A stretch of DNA of 38,816 nucleotides from positions 1 through 38,816 of the forward strand of contig CALAYL010000007.1 of assembly GCA_937894725.1 (NCBI GenBank), read 5' to 3'. Position 1 is the first letter of the stretch; every line of letters begins with the position of its first letter. The DNA is from an uncultured Bacteroidota bacterium. GTDB taxonomy: Bacteria; Bacteroidota; Bacteroidia; Chitinophagales; LD1. A model generated the notes under the pieces. That model saw nothing but the letters and a program-made list of their open reading frames with translations. It did no database searches and was not told where the DNA came from. A program made the translations under genes and the position numbers. Shown in pieces: positions 8,630 to 16,847 of this stretch.

Positions 8630-9415
8630 TTAAGGAATCAAAAAACTAACTTCAGTTTCGGTGTGAGCGCTAAAATAACCTAAGGCACCACCTGAGATAT
8701 TAGATGTAGGATTGGCAGGAGCAGCAGATTGCGCACTGCTATTGACCGAAAGTGTATAAAAATACTGATAAGCACCTTTGTCTAAACTATTGAGCACAAT
8801 GCGAATGACATCGCCAGAAACATATTTTCGATCCCCGCTAAATCGAACGGTTTTCTCCTTGCCATCTGTGAGTCGATCGTCTGCTACTTCAAATGTACGG
8901 ATGTACTCCCCATTTTTATACAAATCGCCTTTGTAATAATTTGTAACCCCTGCTGGATCTCTAAACGCAGCTACCGGACGTACTCCATCTCCTCTGAAAT
9001 TTGGCACAGTATATCCAGAATCTATAGCAACCGAAGGCTGTGCTGTTGAAGTAGAAGTATAGATTTTCCCGCCAAAATTTACGGTCATGGTATAGGCAGT
9101 GCCAACTACAGATTTTAATGTATTAGAACCATACACCCCTTTGTAAACTTCAGGTAAGGTGTCACGCATTCCATTGTGCTCAATCACAACTACTGCCCCT
9201 GTTTGCCCATCAAAAAAAAGCGTGTCTTTATAATTTGTCGTTTTAGAAACTAAAACCACCGCTGGATTTAAGCCATCGGTAATATTACCTTCGATCACGA
9301 GTTTGCCAGATTGATCATTTAATGGTAAGTCAATCGTTTCTTTACAAGAGGCAACGATAGCGGCTATGAACATCAGACTAACGATGTTTTTTATTGAATA
9401 AAATATTCCTTTCAT
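8630..9415 (-). CDS. DUF4249 family lipoprotein
   Basis: A predicted outer-membrane-associated lipoprotein of 261 residues. The signal peptide ends in a lipobox with Cys24 (IVASC). Next comes the typical DUF4249 start (IDLPLND, KLVIEGNITDG) and a Thr/Ser-rich beta-sandwich-like body. Its ATG overlaps the stop of the upstream TonB-dependent receptor by 4 bp, so the two are translationally coupled. DUF4249 lipoproteins commonly follow receptors of this type in Bacteroidota, which suggests a surface partner in uptake. The substrate is unknown. Confidence 0.85.
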   Translation of the reverse strand: MKGIFYSIKNIVSLMFIAAIVASCKETIDLPLNDQSGKLVIEGNITDGLNPAVVLVSKTTNYKDTLFFDGQTGAVVVIEHNGMRDTLPEVYKGVYGSNTLKSVVGTAYTMTVNFGGKIYTSTSTAQPSVAIDSGYTVPNFRGDGVRPVAAFRDPAGVTNYYKGDLYKNGEYIRTFEVADDRLTDGKEKTVRFSGDRKYVSGDVIRIVLNSLDKGAYQYFYTLSVNSSAQSAAPANPTSNISGGALGYFSAHTETEVSFLIP

Positions 9416-11793
9416 TTTTTCTTCTTTTTGGAGTCGGGCACAGTAAACTTAAAATTATAGGTAAGTGATGGCACGATTCTAAACAAATAGGTTTTTACGA
9501 TTTCAGCAGTACGAGGGTCATCCGGATTAGGTTGAAATGAAAAGCTAAATGCATTCTTTTGGGCATAGAGATTGTAAATAGAAAAAGCCAAACTGTGTTC
9601 AAAGTTTTTCCTGGTTTTAAGGTCATAATTGACCCCTATATCTAATCGGTGATAAGCAGGAGTGCGATAGCCATTGCGTTCTGTATAATAGTTGACGATA
9701 TTATTATTGACCACATATTTACCACTAGGAAAGGTAACGGCATTGCCAGTATAGTAAACAAAAGTAGCGGACACACTCAATCGTGGAATAATTTGATAAA
9801 TCAGCACTACCGATAAATCGTGGGTTCTATCTTGCTTTGCATTATAATATCGTCCATCTTCAATAGCATCAAATTTTCTTTCCGTTTTTGAAAGTGTATA
9901 GCTAATCCATCCCGTTACTTTACCCGTTTTTTTTCTCAAATAAAACTCCACTCCATAGGCTCGCCCTTGCCCATAAACGAGCTGACTTTCGATTTGCTCA
10001 TTGGCTCTCAACACCGCACCATTGCGATAGTCTATTTGATTCCAAAGATGTTTGTAGTAGCCTTCTATACTAAATTCAAATCTATCTTTCCAAAAGTTGA
10101 GATAATAACCTAGCGACACTTGATCGGCTATGCCTGACTTCACATTATTGCTACTCAAAATCCAGACATCGGTAGGGTTGCCTATCTGGCTATTTGAGAG
10201 TTGGTGCACATTTTGAGTGTTTCGTGAATAGGCGGCTTTGAAAGCATGATTAGGCAAGAAATTATAGCTCAACGCAAAGCGGGGCTCAATATACACGTAG
10301 GTTTTGCCAAACTGGCCTAATTTGTATTTGACTGAATCAATGGCTGCGCCTGTATTGTCATAGCTATAATTGGTAGATGGCCCCGTTACAGAAAAAGTGG
10401 AAAGTCGAGCACCATAATTGATTTCTAAGTTTCGTAAAGGCTTCCACTCATGCTGGAAATAAAGGGCATTTTCCCATCCATATTTTTTAGATAAAGAAAT
10501 ACGGTTGGCTTTGGATGTATCGTTTGATGTAACATTGCCAGGCTGTATGGTGTGCATGATAGATAGCAAGCCAAATTTAAGTGCATGTTTATTGGCTAAA
10601 TAGTATTGAAAATCTTGTTTTACATTATAGTCAGTCACTACCGATTTTATGTCAATATTAGCAGCTACGGTATTGATACCAATTTTATAATCAAAATTGG
10701 TAAAAATGAGTGAGGTGTTGGAGAAAAGTTTTTCAGAGAAAATATGGTTCCACCGAAGTGTGCCTGTGATATTGCCATAGTCGATACTAAAACCTGAGCT
10801 GATACCACCATTGCTTGTGTTTATGCCAAATTTATCTCTACCTAAATAGCCCGAAAGGAAAAGTCTATCTTTAGAACCTATTCGATAATTTGCCTTTAAA
10901 TTTACATCATAAAAATAAAGCGTGCTATTGCGTGCAGGGTTAGATTTTGGCAAAGCTTTTAAAAACAAATCTGCGTAAGTTCTTCGACCAGTGATAATAA
11001 AAGAGCCTTTGTTTTTTACAATAGGCCCTTCAATATTGATTCGAGAAGAAATCAACCCCAAACCTCCGCTTATCACGTAGCGTTTATCATTCCCTTCTTT
11101 CATTTTTATATCTATCGTACTCGACAATCGTCCACCATATTCTGCGGGCATATTACCTTTGTAGAGTGTCACATCTTTTATCGCATCGGTATTGAAAGTA
11201 GAGAAAAAGCCTAGTAGGTGTGAAGCATTGTACACTGGCGCTTCGTCTAGCAAAATGAGGTTTTGATCCGCACCGCCACCTCGCACATAAATACCCGTAT
11301 TGCCCTCTCCAGCTGTCTTTACACCTGGCAATAATTGTAAAGTTTTAATGATATCTCTTTCACCAAAAATAACGGGTATTTTTTCTAGTTCTTTCATATC
11401 GACTTTCGTTACCCCCATTTCGGCTTTAGTAAGGTTCTCCCTTTTGCCTGCCACAATCTCTACTTGCTTCAATTCTTTTTGAGCAGTGGCTAGTTTAAGA
11501 TTGCGCGTTTGATTTGCGGAGAGATTAATCTTTTCGACTTGATCTTCAAAACCAATGTAGTGATACACAATTTGATAGTCACCTTTGGGCAGTGTCAATG
11601 AATAAAATCCATAGGCATTGGTGACAGCGCCTACACCTGGCAATTGCGTAACGGTGATACTCGCACCTATAAGCTCCTCTCCATTATTCGCATCTGTAAT
11701 AGAACCGCTGATGGTAAATTTTTCGGTATTTGGACTTTGAGCAAATAGTTGATTTGCAAAAATAAAAAAGAGTAGCGTTCGTAGAATGTGCAT
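9412..11793 (-). CDS. TonB-dependent receptor with carboxypeptidase-like N-terminal domain
   Basis: Outer-membrane active transporter, 793 residues. It has a signal peptide (MHILRTLLFFIFANQLFAQ), a CarboxypepD_reg-like beta-sandwich (~25-110, TISGSITDANNGEELIGAS…), then a plug domain (~125-235) with GIYVRGGGADQNLILLDE and PAEYGGRLSS, and a C-terminal beta-barrel ending in a Lys-rich tail. It lacks the length and partner (SusD) of a SusC glycan receptor. It is paired instead with a DUF4249 lipoprotein through a 4-bp overlap. The substrate cannot be read from the sequence. A near-consensus box (TACCTTAG on the minus strand) lies about 30 bp upstream of the ATG. Confidence 0.93.
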   Translation of the reverse strand: MHILRTLLFFIFANQLFAQSPNTEKFTISGSITDANNGEELIGASITVTQLPGVGAVTNAYGFYSLTLPKGDYQIVYHYIGFEDQVEKINLSANQTRNLKLATAQKELKQVEIVAGKRENLTKAEMGVTKVDMKELEKIPVIFGERDIIKTLQLLPGVKTAGEGNTGIYVRGGGADQNLILLDEAPVYNASHLLGFFSTFNTDAIKDVTLYKGNMPAEYGGRLSSTIDIKMKEGNDKRYVISGGLGLISSRINIEGPIVKNKGSFIITGRRTYADLFLKALPKSNPARNSTLYFYDVNLKANYRIGSKDRLFLSGYLGRDKFGINTSNGGISSGFSIDYGNITGTLRWNHIFSEKLFSNTSLIFTNFDYKIGINTVAANIDIKSVVTDYNVKQDFQYYLANKHALKFGLLSIMHTIQPGNVTSNDTSKANRISLSKKYGWENALYFQHEWKPLRNLEINYGARLSTFSVTGPSTNYSYDNTGAAIDSVKYKLGQFGKTYVYIEPRFALSYNFLPNHAFKAAYSRNTQNVHQLSNSQIGNPTDVWILSSNNVKSGIADQVSLGYYLNFWKDRFEFSIEGYYKHLWNQIDYRNGAVLRANEQIESQLVYGQGRAYGVEFYLRKKTGKVTGWISYTLSKTERKFDAIEDGRYYNAKQDRTHDLSVVLIYQIIPRLSVSATFVYYTGNAVTFPSGKYVVNNNIVNYYTERNGYRTPAYHRLDIGVNYDLKTRKNFEHSLAFSIYNLYAQKNAFSFSFQPNPDDPRTAEIVKTYLFRIVPSLTYNFKFTVPDSKKKKK

Positions 11794-11886
11794 GTGTATA
11801 GACTAATAAATAAAAACGTGCACTAAGGTAAAATATTATGTGACAGCACTAAACAAAAAAACTAGCTTTTAATTGGGGTAGTTTAG

Positions 11887-11965
11887 AGGACGAGAGGGGT
11901 GTATTACAAATGCAAAGAAAACTAACATACTCGTTTCTGCTGCGCTTAAATGAGTACGAGTGGAG
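11887..11965 (+). repeat. Direct repeat, copy A (left flank of the hip island)
   Basis: 79 bp starting AGGACGAGAGGGGTG and ending GTACGAGTGGAG. It recurs at 13665-13742 in the same orientation with two substitutions in one stretch and a 1-bp indel plus one substitution in another (~95% identical). It contains an internal inverted repeat ACTCGT (11929-11934) / ACGAGT (11956-11961). It lies in the 318-bp gap between the TonB receptor and hipB. Apart from this copy and the operators at 12011-12105, I see nothing else in that gap. Confidence 0.9.
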
Positions 11966-12010
11966 ATAAGGTGTGTGGTTTTAAGACGAAAAAAACAAAT
12001 TTTATTACAA

Positions 12011-12105
12011 TACACCCGTTAGGGTATATTGAGATTCAAACAATATAATTTATACCCTTTATGGTATAATTTAAAATAATTTTCTATATTTGCACCCTAA
12101 AGGGT
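12011..12105 (+). promoter_or_regulatory. hipBST promoter with three evenly spaced palindromic operators
   Basis: Three imperfect palindromes of the form TATACCC-N4-GGGTATA are centred at 12019.5, 12059.5 and 12099.5, exactly 40 bp apart: TACACCC-GTTA-GGGTATA, TATACC-CTTTAT-GGTATA and ACCCT-AA-AGGGT. The -7 box TATATTTG (12085-12092) abuts the third operator, and ATG follows at 12112. The E. coli HipB site is TATCC-N8-GGATA, also 18 bp across, so HipB autorepression is the likely role (inference). Confidence 0.8.
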
Positions 12106-12111
12106 ATAATA

Positions 12112-12333
12112 ATGAAACTAAACTTGTTTGTAAAAGAAAAAAGAAATGCGGCAAGGCTTACACAGCCAGAATTGGCAGAAAAAGCGGGTGTCGGTCTTCG
12201 TTTCCTTCGCGAAATGGAGCAAGGTAAAGAATCGTTACGTTTAGATAAAGTAAACCAAGTGCTTAAATTATTTGGTTATGAAGTAGGCGCTGTTAAATCT
12301 GAAAACAATTTTTTAAACACAAGTAGAAACTAA
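12112..12333 (+). CDS. hipB: HipB-type XRE antitoxin/repressor
   Basis: A 73-residue helix-turn-helix protein. The HTH covers ~residues 11-45: LTQPELAEKAGVGLRFLREMEQGK, read as two short motifs (TQPELAEKAGV and RFLREMEQGK). It would bind the three upstream operators and repress its own operon, as HipB does. hipS starts 3 bp after its stop, so the three genes form one transcript. The start is ATG 12112, just after the third operator. It is shorter than E. coli HipB (88 aa), and its C-terminal tail after residue 60 is short and polar. Confidence 0.9.
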   Translation: MKLNLFVKEKRNAARLTQPELAEKAGVGLRFLREMEQGKESLRLDKVNQVLKLFGYEVGAVKSENNFLNTSRN

Positions 12334-12336
12334 AAA

Positions 12337-12666
12337 ATGAGAAAAGCAGAGATAAAAATAAATGATATCACGGCTGGCATTTTAATTCAAAATGAAGAAG
12401 GCTATCAATTTATTTATGTTAAAACTTATTTGAACAGCGAAAATCCAATGCCTGTTAGTCTTACTTTGCCCTTGCAAACAAATCCATTTACAGCCAAGGT
12501 ATTGTTTCCCTTTTTTGATGGACTAATTCCCGAAGGATGGCTATTAGACATAGCCGAAAAAAACTGGAAACTAAATCCAAGAGATCGTATGGGCTTACTA
12601 CTTAATTGCTGCAAAGACTGTATAGGAGCCATTAGTGTTTACCAGTTAAAAGAAAATGAAGTATGA
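12337..12666 (+). CDS. hipS: HipS-like protein (stand-alone HipA N-terminal domain)
   Basis: This 109-residue protein corresponds only to the N-terminal subdomain of HipA ('couple_hipA'): SLTLPLQTNPF, then LFPFFDGLIPEGWLL, then a CKDCIGAISVY segment, where E. coli HipA has a similar FFDNLLPD and GRDCVGA. In the tripartite HipBST systems this piece is a separate protein that neutralises the kinase. The same role is inferred here. Its TGA overlaps the hipT ATG (ATGA, 4 bp). An intact in-frame stop and overlap indicate a true split gene, not a frameshifted hipA. Confidence 0.85.
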   Translation: MRKAEIKINDITAGILIQNEEGYQFIYVKTYLNSENPMPVSLTLPLQTNPFTAKVLFPFFDGLIPEGWLLDIAEKNWKLNPRDRMGLLLNCCKDCIGAISVYQLKENEV

Positions 12667-13613
12667 GCAAACGTTGTCTATATTGTTATCAGCTGCTTGA
12701 TGAAAATGAAACAGATTTTCATTCAAACTGTAGTAAAAAGATATTTGGGGTAACTATTCCTCCTATTTTACCTTACTCCGAAAACAACATGGAGGAGTTG
12801 GCAGCTCAAGTAATTCAAACACAAGCTACCGTTACAGGCGTTCAACCAAAATTATCTTTGAATTTGGCATCAGCAGAGCAACCCAACTTGGCAAAAAGAT
12901 TTACAATAGTAGGCATGTGGGGGGAGTATATTCTAAAGCCAGCTTCACCACATTATCCAGAATTGCCGGAAGTGGAAGATCTAACCATGCATCTGGCAAG
13001 CATTGCAAAAATCAAGGTGGTTCCGCATAGTCTTATAAGATTAAATTCAGGCAATCTGGCATATATAACAAAACGAATAGATAGAGTGCAGCAACAAAAA
13101 CTCCAAATGGAGGACATGTGCCAACTTACAGAACGATTAACGGAAGACAAATACCATGGATCTCATGAACAAGTAGCAAAGGCAATATTGAAATTTTCTG
13201 CTAACCCAGGATTAGATGTGGTTAATTTCTTTGAATTGGTATTATTTTCATTTCTCACTGGCAATGCAGATATGCACCTCAAAAATTTTTCATTAATATA
13301 CCAACCAGCCTTAGGTCCTGTTTTTTCGCCAGCATATGATTTAGTAGCCACAGCACTCGTAAACCCAGCCGATGATGAAGACCTAGCACTAACATTGAAT
13401 GGCAAAAAGAAAAAAATAAAGCGAAATGATTTTATATCGGCATTCACAACAATTGGGCTGGAAGAAAAGCAGCAAGAAAATATTTTTAAGAAAATGGAAA
13501 AGGCTAAAACAAAATGGCTTGAATTTATTAACATCAGTTTCTTGAGTAATGACCTGAAGACAGCATATAAAAACCTAATTAAAGAGCGATTTTCCAGACT
13601 AATAACGATTTAA
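12663..13613 (+). CDS. hipT: HipT-like serine/threonine kinase toxin (HipA C-terminal kinase)
   Basis: A 316-residue HipA-fold kinase. It opens with a small Cys/His cluster (C5-x2-C8, H20, C23), a possible zinc knuckle. The Gly-rich ATP loop reads TVTGVQPKLSL, followed by K92 (YILKP), the catalytic GNADMHLKN with D203 and N208, and the metal site PAYDLV with D226. All kinase residues are present, so it should be active. In E. coli O127 HipT, the Ser-x-Ser motif at 57/59 sits in the same loop. Here T56-V57-T58 occupy those positions. The target is unknown (E. coli HipA hits GltX, HipT hits TrpS). The operon ends 52 bp before repeat copy B, with no obvious terminator. Confidence 0.88.
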   Translation: MSKRCLYCYQLLDENETDFHSNCSKKIFGVTIPPILPYSENNMEELAAQVIQTQATVTGVQPKLSLNLASAEQPNLAKRFTIVGMWGEYILKPASPHYPELPEVEDLTMHLASIAKIKVVPHSLIRLNSGNLAYITKRIDRVQQQKLQMEDMCQLTERLTEDKYHGSHEQVAKAILKFSANPGLDVVNFFELVLFSFLTGNADMHLKNFSLIYQPALGPVFSPAYDLVATALVNPADDEDLALTLNGKKKKIKRNDFISAFTTIGLEEKQQENIFKKMEKAKTKWLEFINISFLSNDLKTAYKNLIKERFSRLITI

Positions 13614-13664
13614 CAATTACTTATTATGAAGACTGGCAATCTTATACCAAACCTTACTACATAA

Positions 13665-13742
13665 AGGACGAGAGGGGTGCATCACAAATGCAAAGAAAAC
13701 AACATAATCGTTTCTGCTGCGCTTAAATGAGTACGAGTGGAG
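13665..13742 (+). repeat. Direct repeat, copy B (right flank of the hip island)
   Basis: 78 bp, ~95% identical to copy A (11887-11965) and in the same orientation; the two starts are 1778 bp apart. It includes a small inverted repeat GCAT-CACAA-ATGC near its left end. Copies A and B exactly bracket the hipBST operon and its operators. The following 13743-13880 holds no gene that I can support. Confidence 0.9.
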
Positions 13743-13880
13743 GGGGTGTTCTTGTGCTAGCATGTTTAAAATCAAATACAAAATAGTAGCTTTGATGCAG
13801 TTAGTGATGCTGCGCAAACACCCACAACGGCATAAGATTAGATAGGTCGCTAAATCTCATAGCTGCTAGGTGTACTAAAC

Positions 13881-13909
13881 AAAAAAACCTCTCACAAGGA
13901 GAGGTTTTT
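13881..13909 (-). terminator. Intrinsic terminator of tRNA-Gln
   Basis: CCTCTC (13888-13893), 5-nt loop, GAGAGG (13899-13904), with A-runs on the left and T-runs on the right. On the minus strand it follows the tRNA 3' end by one base and ends in a T-tract. Confidence 0.85.
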
Positions 13910-13910
13910 G

Positions 13911-13981
13911 TTGCCCGAACAGGATTCGAACCTATACACACTGAACCAAAATCAGTAGTCCTGCCATTAGACGATCGGGCA
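13911..13981 (-). tRNA. tRNA-Gln (anticodon TTG)
   Basis: On the minus strand the sequence folds as a cloverleaf: acceptor TGCCCGA/TCGGGCA, a D arm from GTC to GAC, anticodon stem ACTGA/TCAGT with loop TTTTGGT (anticodon TTG), and T arm ATAGG-TTCGAAT-CCTGT. The discriminator is A and CCA is not encoded. Its 3' end faces the hip island. Confidence 0.95.
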
Positions 13982-13990
13982 ATAGGACGG

Positions 13991-14021
13991 CAAATATAAG
14001 ACTTGATTTTATTTTACCAAA
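13991..14021 (-). promoter_or_regulatory. tRNA-Gln promoter, TTTG-N19-TATATTTG
   Basis: On the minus strand, a -33 TTTG (14021-14018) and a perfect -7 TATATTTG (13998-13991) are separated by 19 nt, the canonical Bacteroidota spacing. The tRNA 5' end follows after 9 nt. Confidence 0.75.
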
Positions 14022-14055
14022 GAAAACGAGCAGAGAGTAGATATTAATTTGCTTT

Positions 14056-15423
14056 TTAGGCTAGATGTTGTTCTTTTATTACAGATACATAATCAAAACG
14101 CTCTAAAAGCCCCGTATCGTAATGACCCGAAACAAATTCTTCGTTTTGCAATAAGGCTAAATGAAAAGGAATTGTCGTTTTCACTCCTTCAATTATAAAC
14201 TCCTGTAGCGCACGTTGCATTTTTACGATACATTCCTTACGTGTTTTAGCACGGCATATCACCTTGGCTAGAAGCGAATCATAATAAGGCGGCACAGTAT
14301 ATCCTGCATAGATGTGTGTATCTACTCGCACGCCATATCCCTTGGGAGTATGCAGCGCGGTAATCTTGCCTGGGCTAGGCGCAAATCCATTGATAGGATC
14401 TTCGGCATTGATACGGCATTCTATGGCGTGCATTTTTTTAGGAAAATAAAGTTGCCCCGAGATAGGCGTACCAGCCGCTATCAATATTTGTTCTTTTATC
14501 AAATCAAAATCCATGACTTCTTCGGTCACTGGATGCTCTACCTGGATACGTGTATTCATTTCCATAAAGTAGAAGTTTTTGTGCTTATCGACCAAAAACT
14601 CAATAGTACCAACGCCTTCATACTTCAATGTGGTGACTGCTTTTACAGCCGCATCGCCCATTTTTTTTCGCATTTCGGCATCTATAAAAGGTGATGGCGC
14701 TTCCTCTACCAACTTTTGATGCCTACGCTGTACAGAGCAGTCGCGCTCTGATAAGTGGCAGCCAGCACCAAACTGATCGCCTGCTACTTGTATTTCGATA
14801 TGATGTGGCTCTTCGATAAATTTTTCGATATACAATCCATCATTGCCAAAGGCTGCACCAGACTCAGCCTTGGCTGAGTCGTATGCTTTTTCGATACCGC
14901 TTTCTTCCCAAACTATGCGCATGCCTTTACCCCCTCCACCTGCAGTGGCTTTTAGGATAATAGGGTAACCTACTTCCTTGGCTATTTTTTTGGCATCATC
15001 AAGATCTTTGACAAGACCCTCAGAGCCAGGAATACAAGGTACTCCTGCTTTTATCATCGTTTCTTTGGCCGTGATTTTATCGCCCATAGCACGAATTTGA
15101 TCGCCTGTGGGGCCTATAAATTTGATATTATATTTTGCACAAAGGTCTGCAAATCCTGAGTTTTCTGCCAAAAATCCATATCCTGGATGTATGGCATCTG
15201 CTCCTGTGAGCTCTGCCGCAGCCATGATATTTTGCATATTGAGATAGGAATCTTTGCTACGTGGAGGGCCAATGCAGATGGCTTCATCTGCAAATCGTAC
15301 ATGCAAACTATCGCGATCGGCAGTAGAATATACCGCTACGGTTTTTATGCCCATTTCTTTGCAAGTTCGAATGATTCGAAGGGCTATTTCGCCTCTATTG
15401 GCTATCAATAATTTCTTAAACAT
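14056..15423 (-). CDS. accC: Acetyl-CoA carboxylase, biotin carboxylase subunit
   Basis: Carboxylates the biotin on AccB using bicarbonate and ATP, the first step of fatty-acid synthesis. The 455 residues form an ATP-grasp enzyme: N-terminal KKLLIANRGEIALRI, the Gly-rich ATP loop KATAGGGGKGMR, HIEIQV, the SERDCSVQRRHQKLVEEAPS segment in part, and the catalytic EMNTRIQVEHPVTE. Length is normal and no key residue is missing. It lies 44 bp downstream of accB on the same strand, so the two form an operon. Confidence 0.97.
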   Translation of the reverse strand: MFKKLLIANRGEIALRIIRTCKEMGIKTVAVYSTADRDSLHVRFADEAICIGPPRSKDSYLNMQNIMAAAELTGADAIHPGYGFLAENSGFADLCAKYNIKFIGPTGDQIRAMGDKITAKETMIKAGVPCIPGSEGLVKDLDDAKKIAKEVGYPIILKATAGGGGKGMRIVWEESGIEKAYDSAKAESGAAFGNDGLYIEKFIEEPHHIEIQVAGDQFGAGCHLSERDCSVQRRHQKLVEEAPSPFIDAEMRKKMGDAAVKAVTTLKYEGVGTIEFLVDKHKNFYFMEMNTRIQVEHPVTEEVMDFDLIKEQILIAAGTPISGQLYFPKKMHAIECRINAEDPINGFAPSPGKITALHTPKGYGVRVDTHIYAGYTVPPYYDSLLAKVICRAKTRKECIVKMQRALQEFIIEGVKTTIPFHLALLQNEEFVSGHYDTGLLERFDYVSVIKEQHLA

Positions 15424-15467
15424 ACAGCACGTTTTGGTAATACGGAATCACTTGCTTTGGCATACGA

Positions 15468-15947
15468 TTACCCTTCTTTTTCAATCAAAAATAGCGGTTG
15501 GTCATATTCCACTGGAGATGAATCATCGACCAATATTTTTACGATTTTGCCACTCACACCATCGTATTCTATTTCATTAAATAGTTTCATAGCTTCAATA
15601 ATACAAAGCACAGAGCCATTTTGAACACTATCACCCACTTTCACAAAAGCGTCTTTATCTACTCCTGGTTTTCGGTAAAAAGTGCCTATCATCGGTGACT
15701 TAAACGTAAAAAGATTGTCGGCTACGGGGGTAGGTGCTGGGGCAGATCCTGTAGTAGTTTCGGCAGGGGCTGAACTAGCTTGAGCTATAGCAGCTGATTG
15801 CATTTGTTGCATGGGCATTTGCACCATGGGTACACCATCGGCTATGCTTTTTATAGAGATGCTAAAATCCCCTTCTTTCACTTTGAGCTCTGCAATGCCA
15901 GATTTAGTAACTAATCGGACTAGTTCTTGTATTTGTTTTATATCCAT
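15468..15947 (-). CDS. accB: Biotin carboxyl carrier protein of acetyl-CoA carboxylase
   Basis: A 159-residue carrier. The N-terminal domain is ~1-40. A Met/Gln then Ala/Pro/Thr-rich flexible linker covers ~41-77. The biotinyl domain (~78-159) has the biotin-attachment motif EAMKL (Lys121) and the preceding SPMIGTFYRKP. It is the first gene of accB-accC. The next gene upstream on the same strand is radC, 112 bp away, so accB probably has its own promoter. Confidence 0.96.
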   Translation of the reverse strand: MDIKQIQELVRLVTKSGIAELKVKEGDFSISIKSIADGVPMVQMPMQQMQSAAIAQASSAPAETTTGSAPAPTPVADNLFTFKSPMIGTFYRKPGVDKDAFVKVGDSVQNGSVLCIIEAMKLFNEIEYDGVSGKIVKILVDDSSPVEYDQPLFLIEKEG

Positions 15948-16059
15948 GTCAAATAAATATTTAAGCGAATGTAAAAATTATCGGCTGAAAATGACAAGTT
16001 GATGTATGATTTTAAATAATATAACGCTAAGATGGATAAAAAGTAGGGACTTATAAAAT

Positions 16060-16758
16060 TCAGAGCATATCGCTATCTCTAAAGCTAAAAAAGCCCCCAT
16101 CGCCTACTATTATATGATCCTCAAGCGAAATATCCATCAGTTTGCAAGCTTCTTTTAGTTTTTGAGTGACCTTCTTGTCTGCTTCGGATGGACGAAGATT
16201 GCCCGATGGATGATTGTGCGCTACTAGTATCACCGAACTCAATCGCACAAGAGCTTCTTTTAATATCATTTTCACATCGACTACGGTACCTGTGACACCA
16301 CCAGAGCTAACAATTTGTTGGTGTATGACGGCATTGGCTCTATTGCAATATACGACTAAAAAAACTTCATGCTGCAAGTCTGCCAAGTATGGCAAGGCAA
16401 ACTCATAAAAATCTTTTGATGTAATTATTTTTTCTTTTTTGAGAATATCGCTCGATTGCCGTCTGCGCCCTAGTTCTAGAGCAGCCATGATGCTAAGCGC
16501 CTTAGCTTCGCCTATGCCCTTGTGTTTTTTGAGGTCAGTCACACCCAGTTTACCTAATTCATTTAAGTTTCCTTTCACTCCATCTAAAATGCGTTTTGAT
16601 AAATCGACTGCACTTTCATTGCCACTGCCTGTAGCGATGAGTATGGCTATGAGCTCTGCATCCGAAAGTGCGTGTTTCCCTTTCAATAAAAGTTTTTCGC
16701 GAGGTCTATCCTCTTCTGCCCAAGCTTTTATACCGAGGAATTTGGGATTATCTTCCAT
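16060..16758 (-). CDS. radC: RadC-family JAB/MPN protein
   Basis: A 232-residue member of the RadC (UPF0758) family. It has an N-terminal helix-hairpin-helix-like region (KHALSDAELIAILIATGSGNESAVDLSKRI in part) and a C-terminal JAMM metalloprotease-like domain with the metal-binding HNHPSGNLRPSEAD. The historical 'DNA repair' name is not well supported by function. Start ATG 16758 (MEDNPKFLGIKAW) is preferred over an upstream TTG at 16785, because it puts the conserved AWAEEDRPREKLL close to the N-terminus. It is divergent from the EVE gene. Confidence 0.92.
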   Translation of the reverse strand: MEDNPKFLGIKAWAEEDRPREKLLLKGKHALSDAELIAILIATGSGNESAVDLSKRILDGVKGNLNELGKLGVTDLKKHKGIGEAKALSIMAALELGRRRQSSDILKKEKIITSKDFYEFALPYLADLQHEVFLVVYCNRANAVIHQQIVSSGGVTGTVVDVKMILKEALVRLSSVILVAHNHPSGNLRPSEADKKVTQKLKEACKLMDISLEDHIIVGDGGFFSFRDSDML

Positions 16759-16847
16759 ACTGTTTTTTTTGAAAATTATATCCAAAATAAAAAGTCAAAT
16801 TCAAAAAACGAAAGACTTTGCTTAGTTTAGACCAAAATATAGAAATG

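Noticed and set aside
12337..13613. hipA broken by a frameshift
   Set aside because: The two parts end and begin with a clean ATGA overlap. Each has a full domain and its own start, and the same split is known in HipBST systems, so it is a genuine two-gene arrangement.
13617..13817. 66-residue minus-strand frame after hipT
   Set aside because: It overlaps repeat copy B, has no family resemblance and no supporting start context.
11848..13888. Shared 15-mer ACTAAACAAAAAAAC at 11848-11862 and 13874-13888 as extra island ends
   Set aside because: It is A-rich low complexity, lies at unequal distances from the two repeats, and the second copy is part of the tRNA terminator arm; chance is likely.
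13614..13910. tRNA-Gln next to the hip island as an integration (att) site
   Set aside because: The tRNA 3' end does face the island, but I find no second copy of its 3' sequence near 11880, and no integrase lies in the region. The flanking repeats do not contain tRNA sequence.
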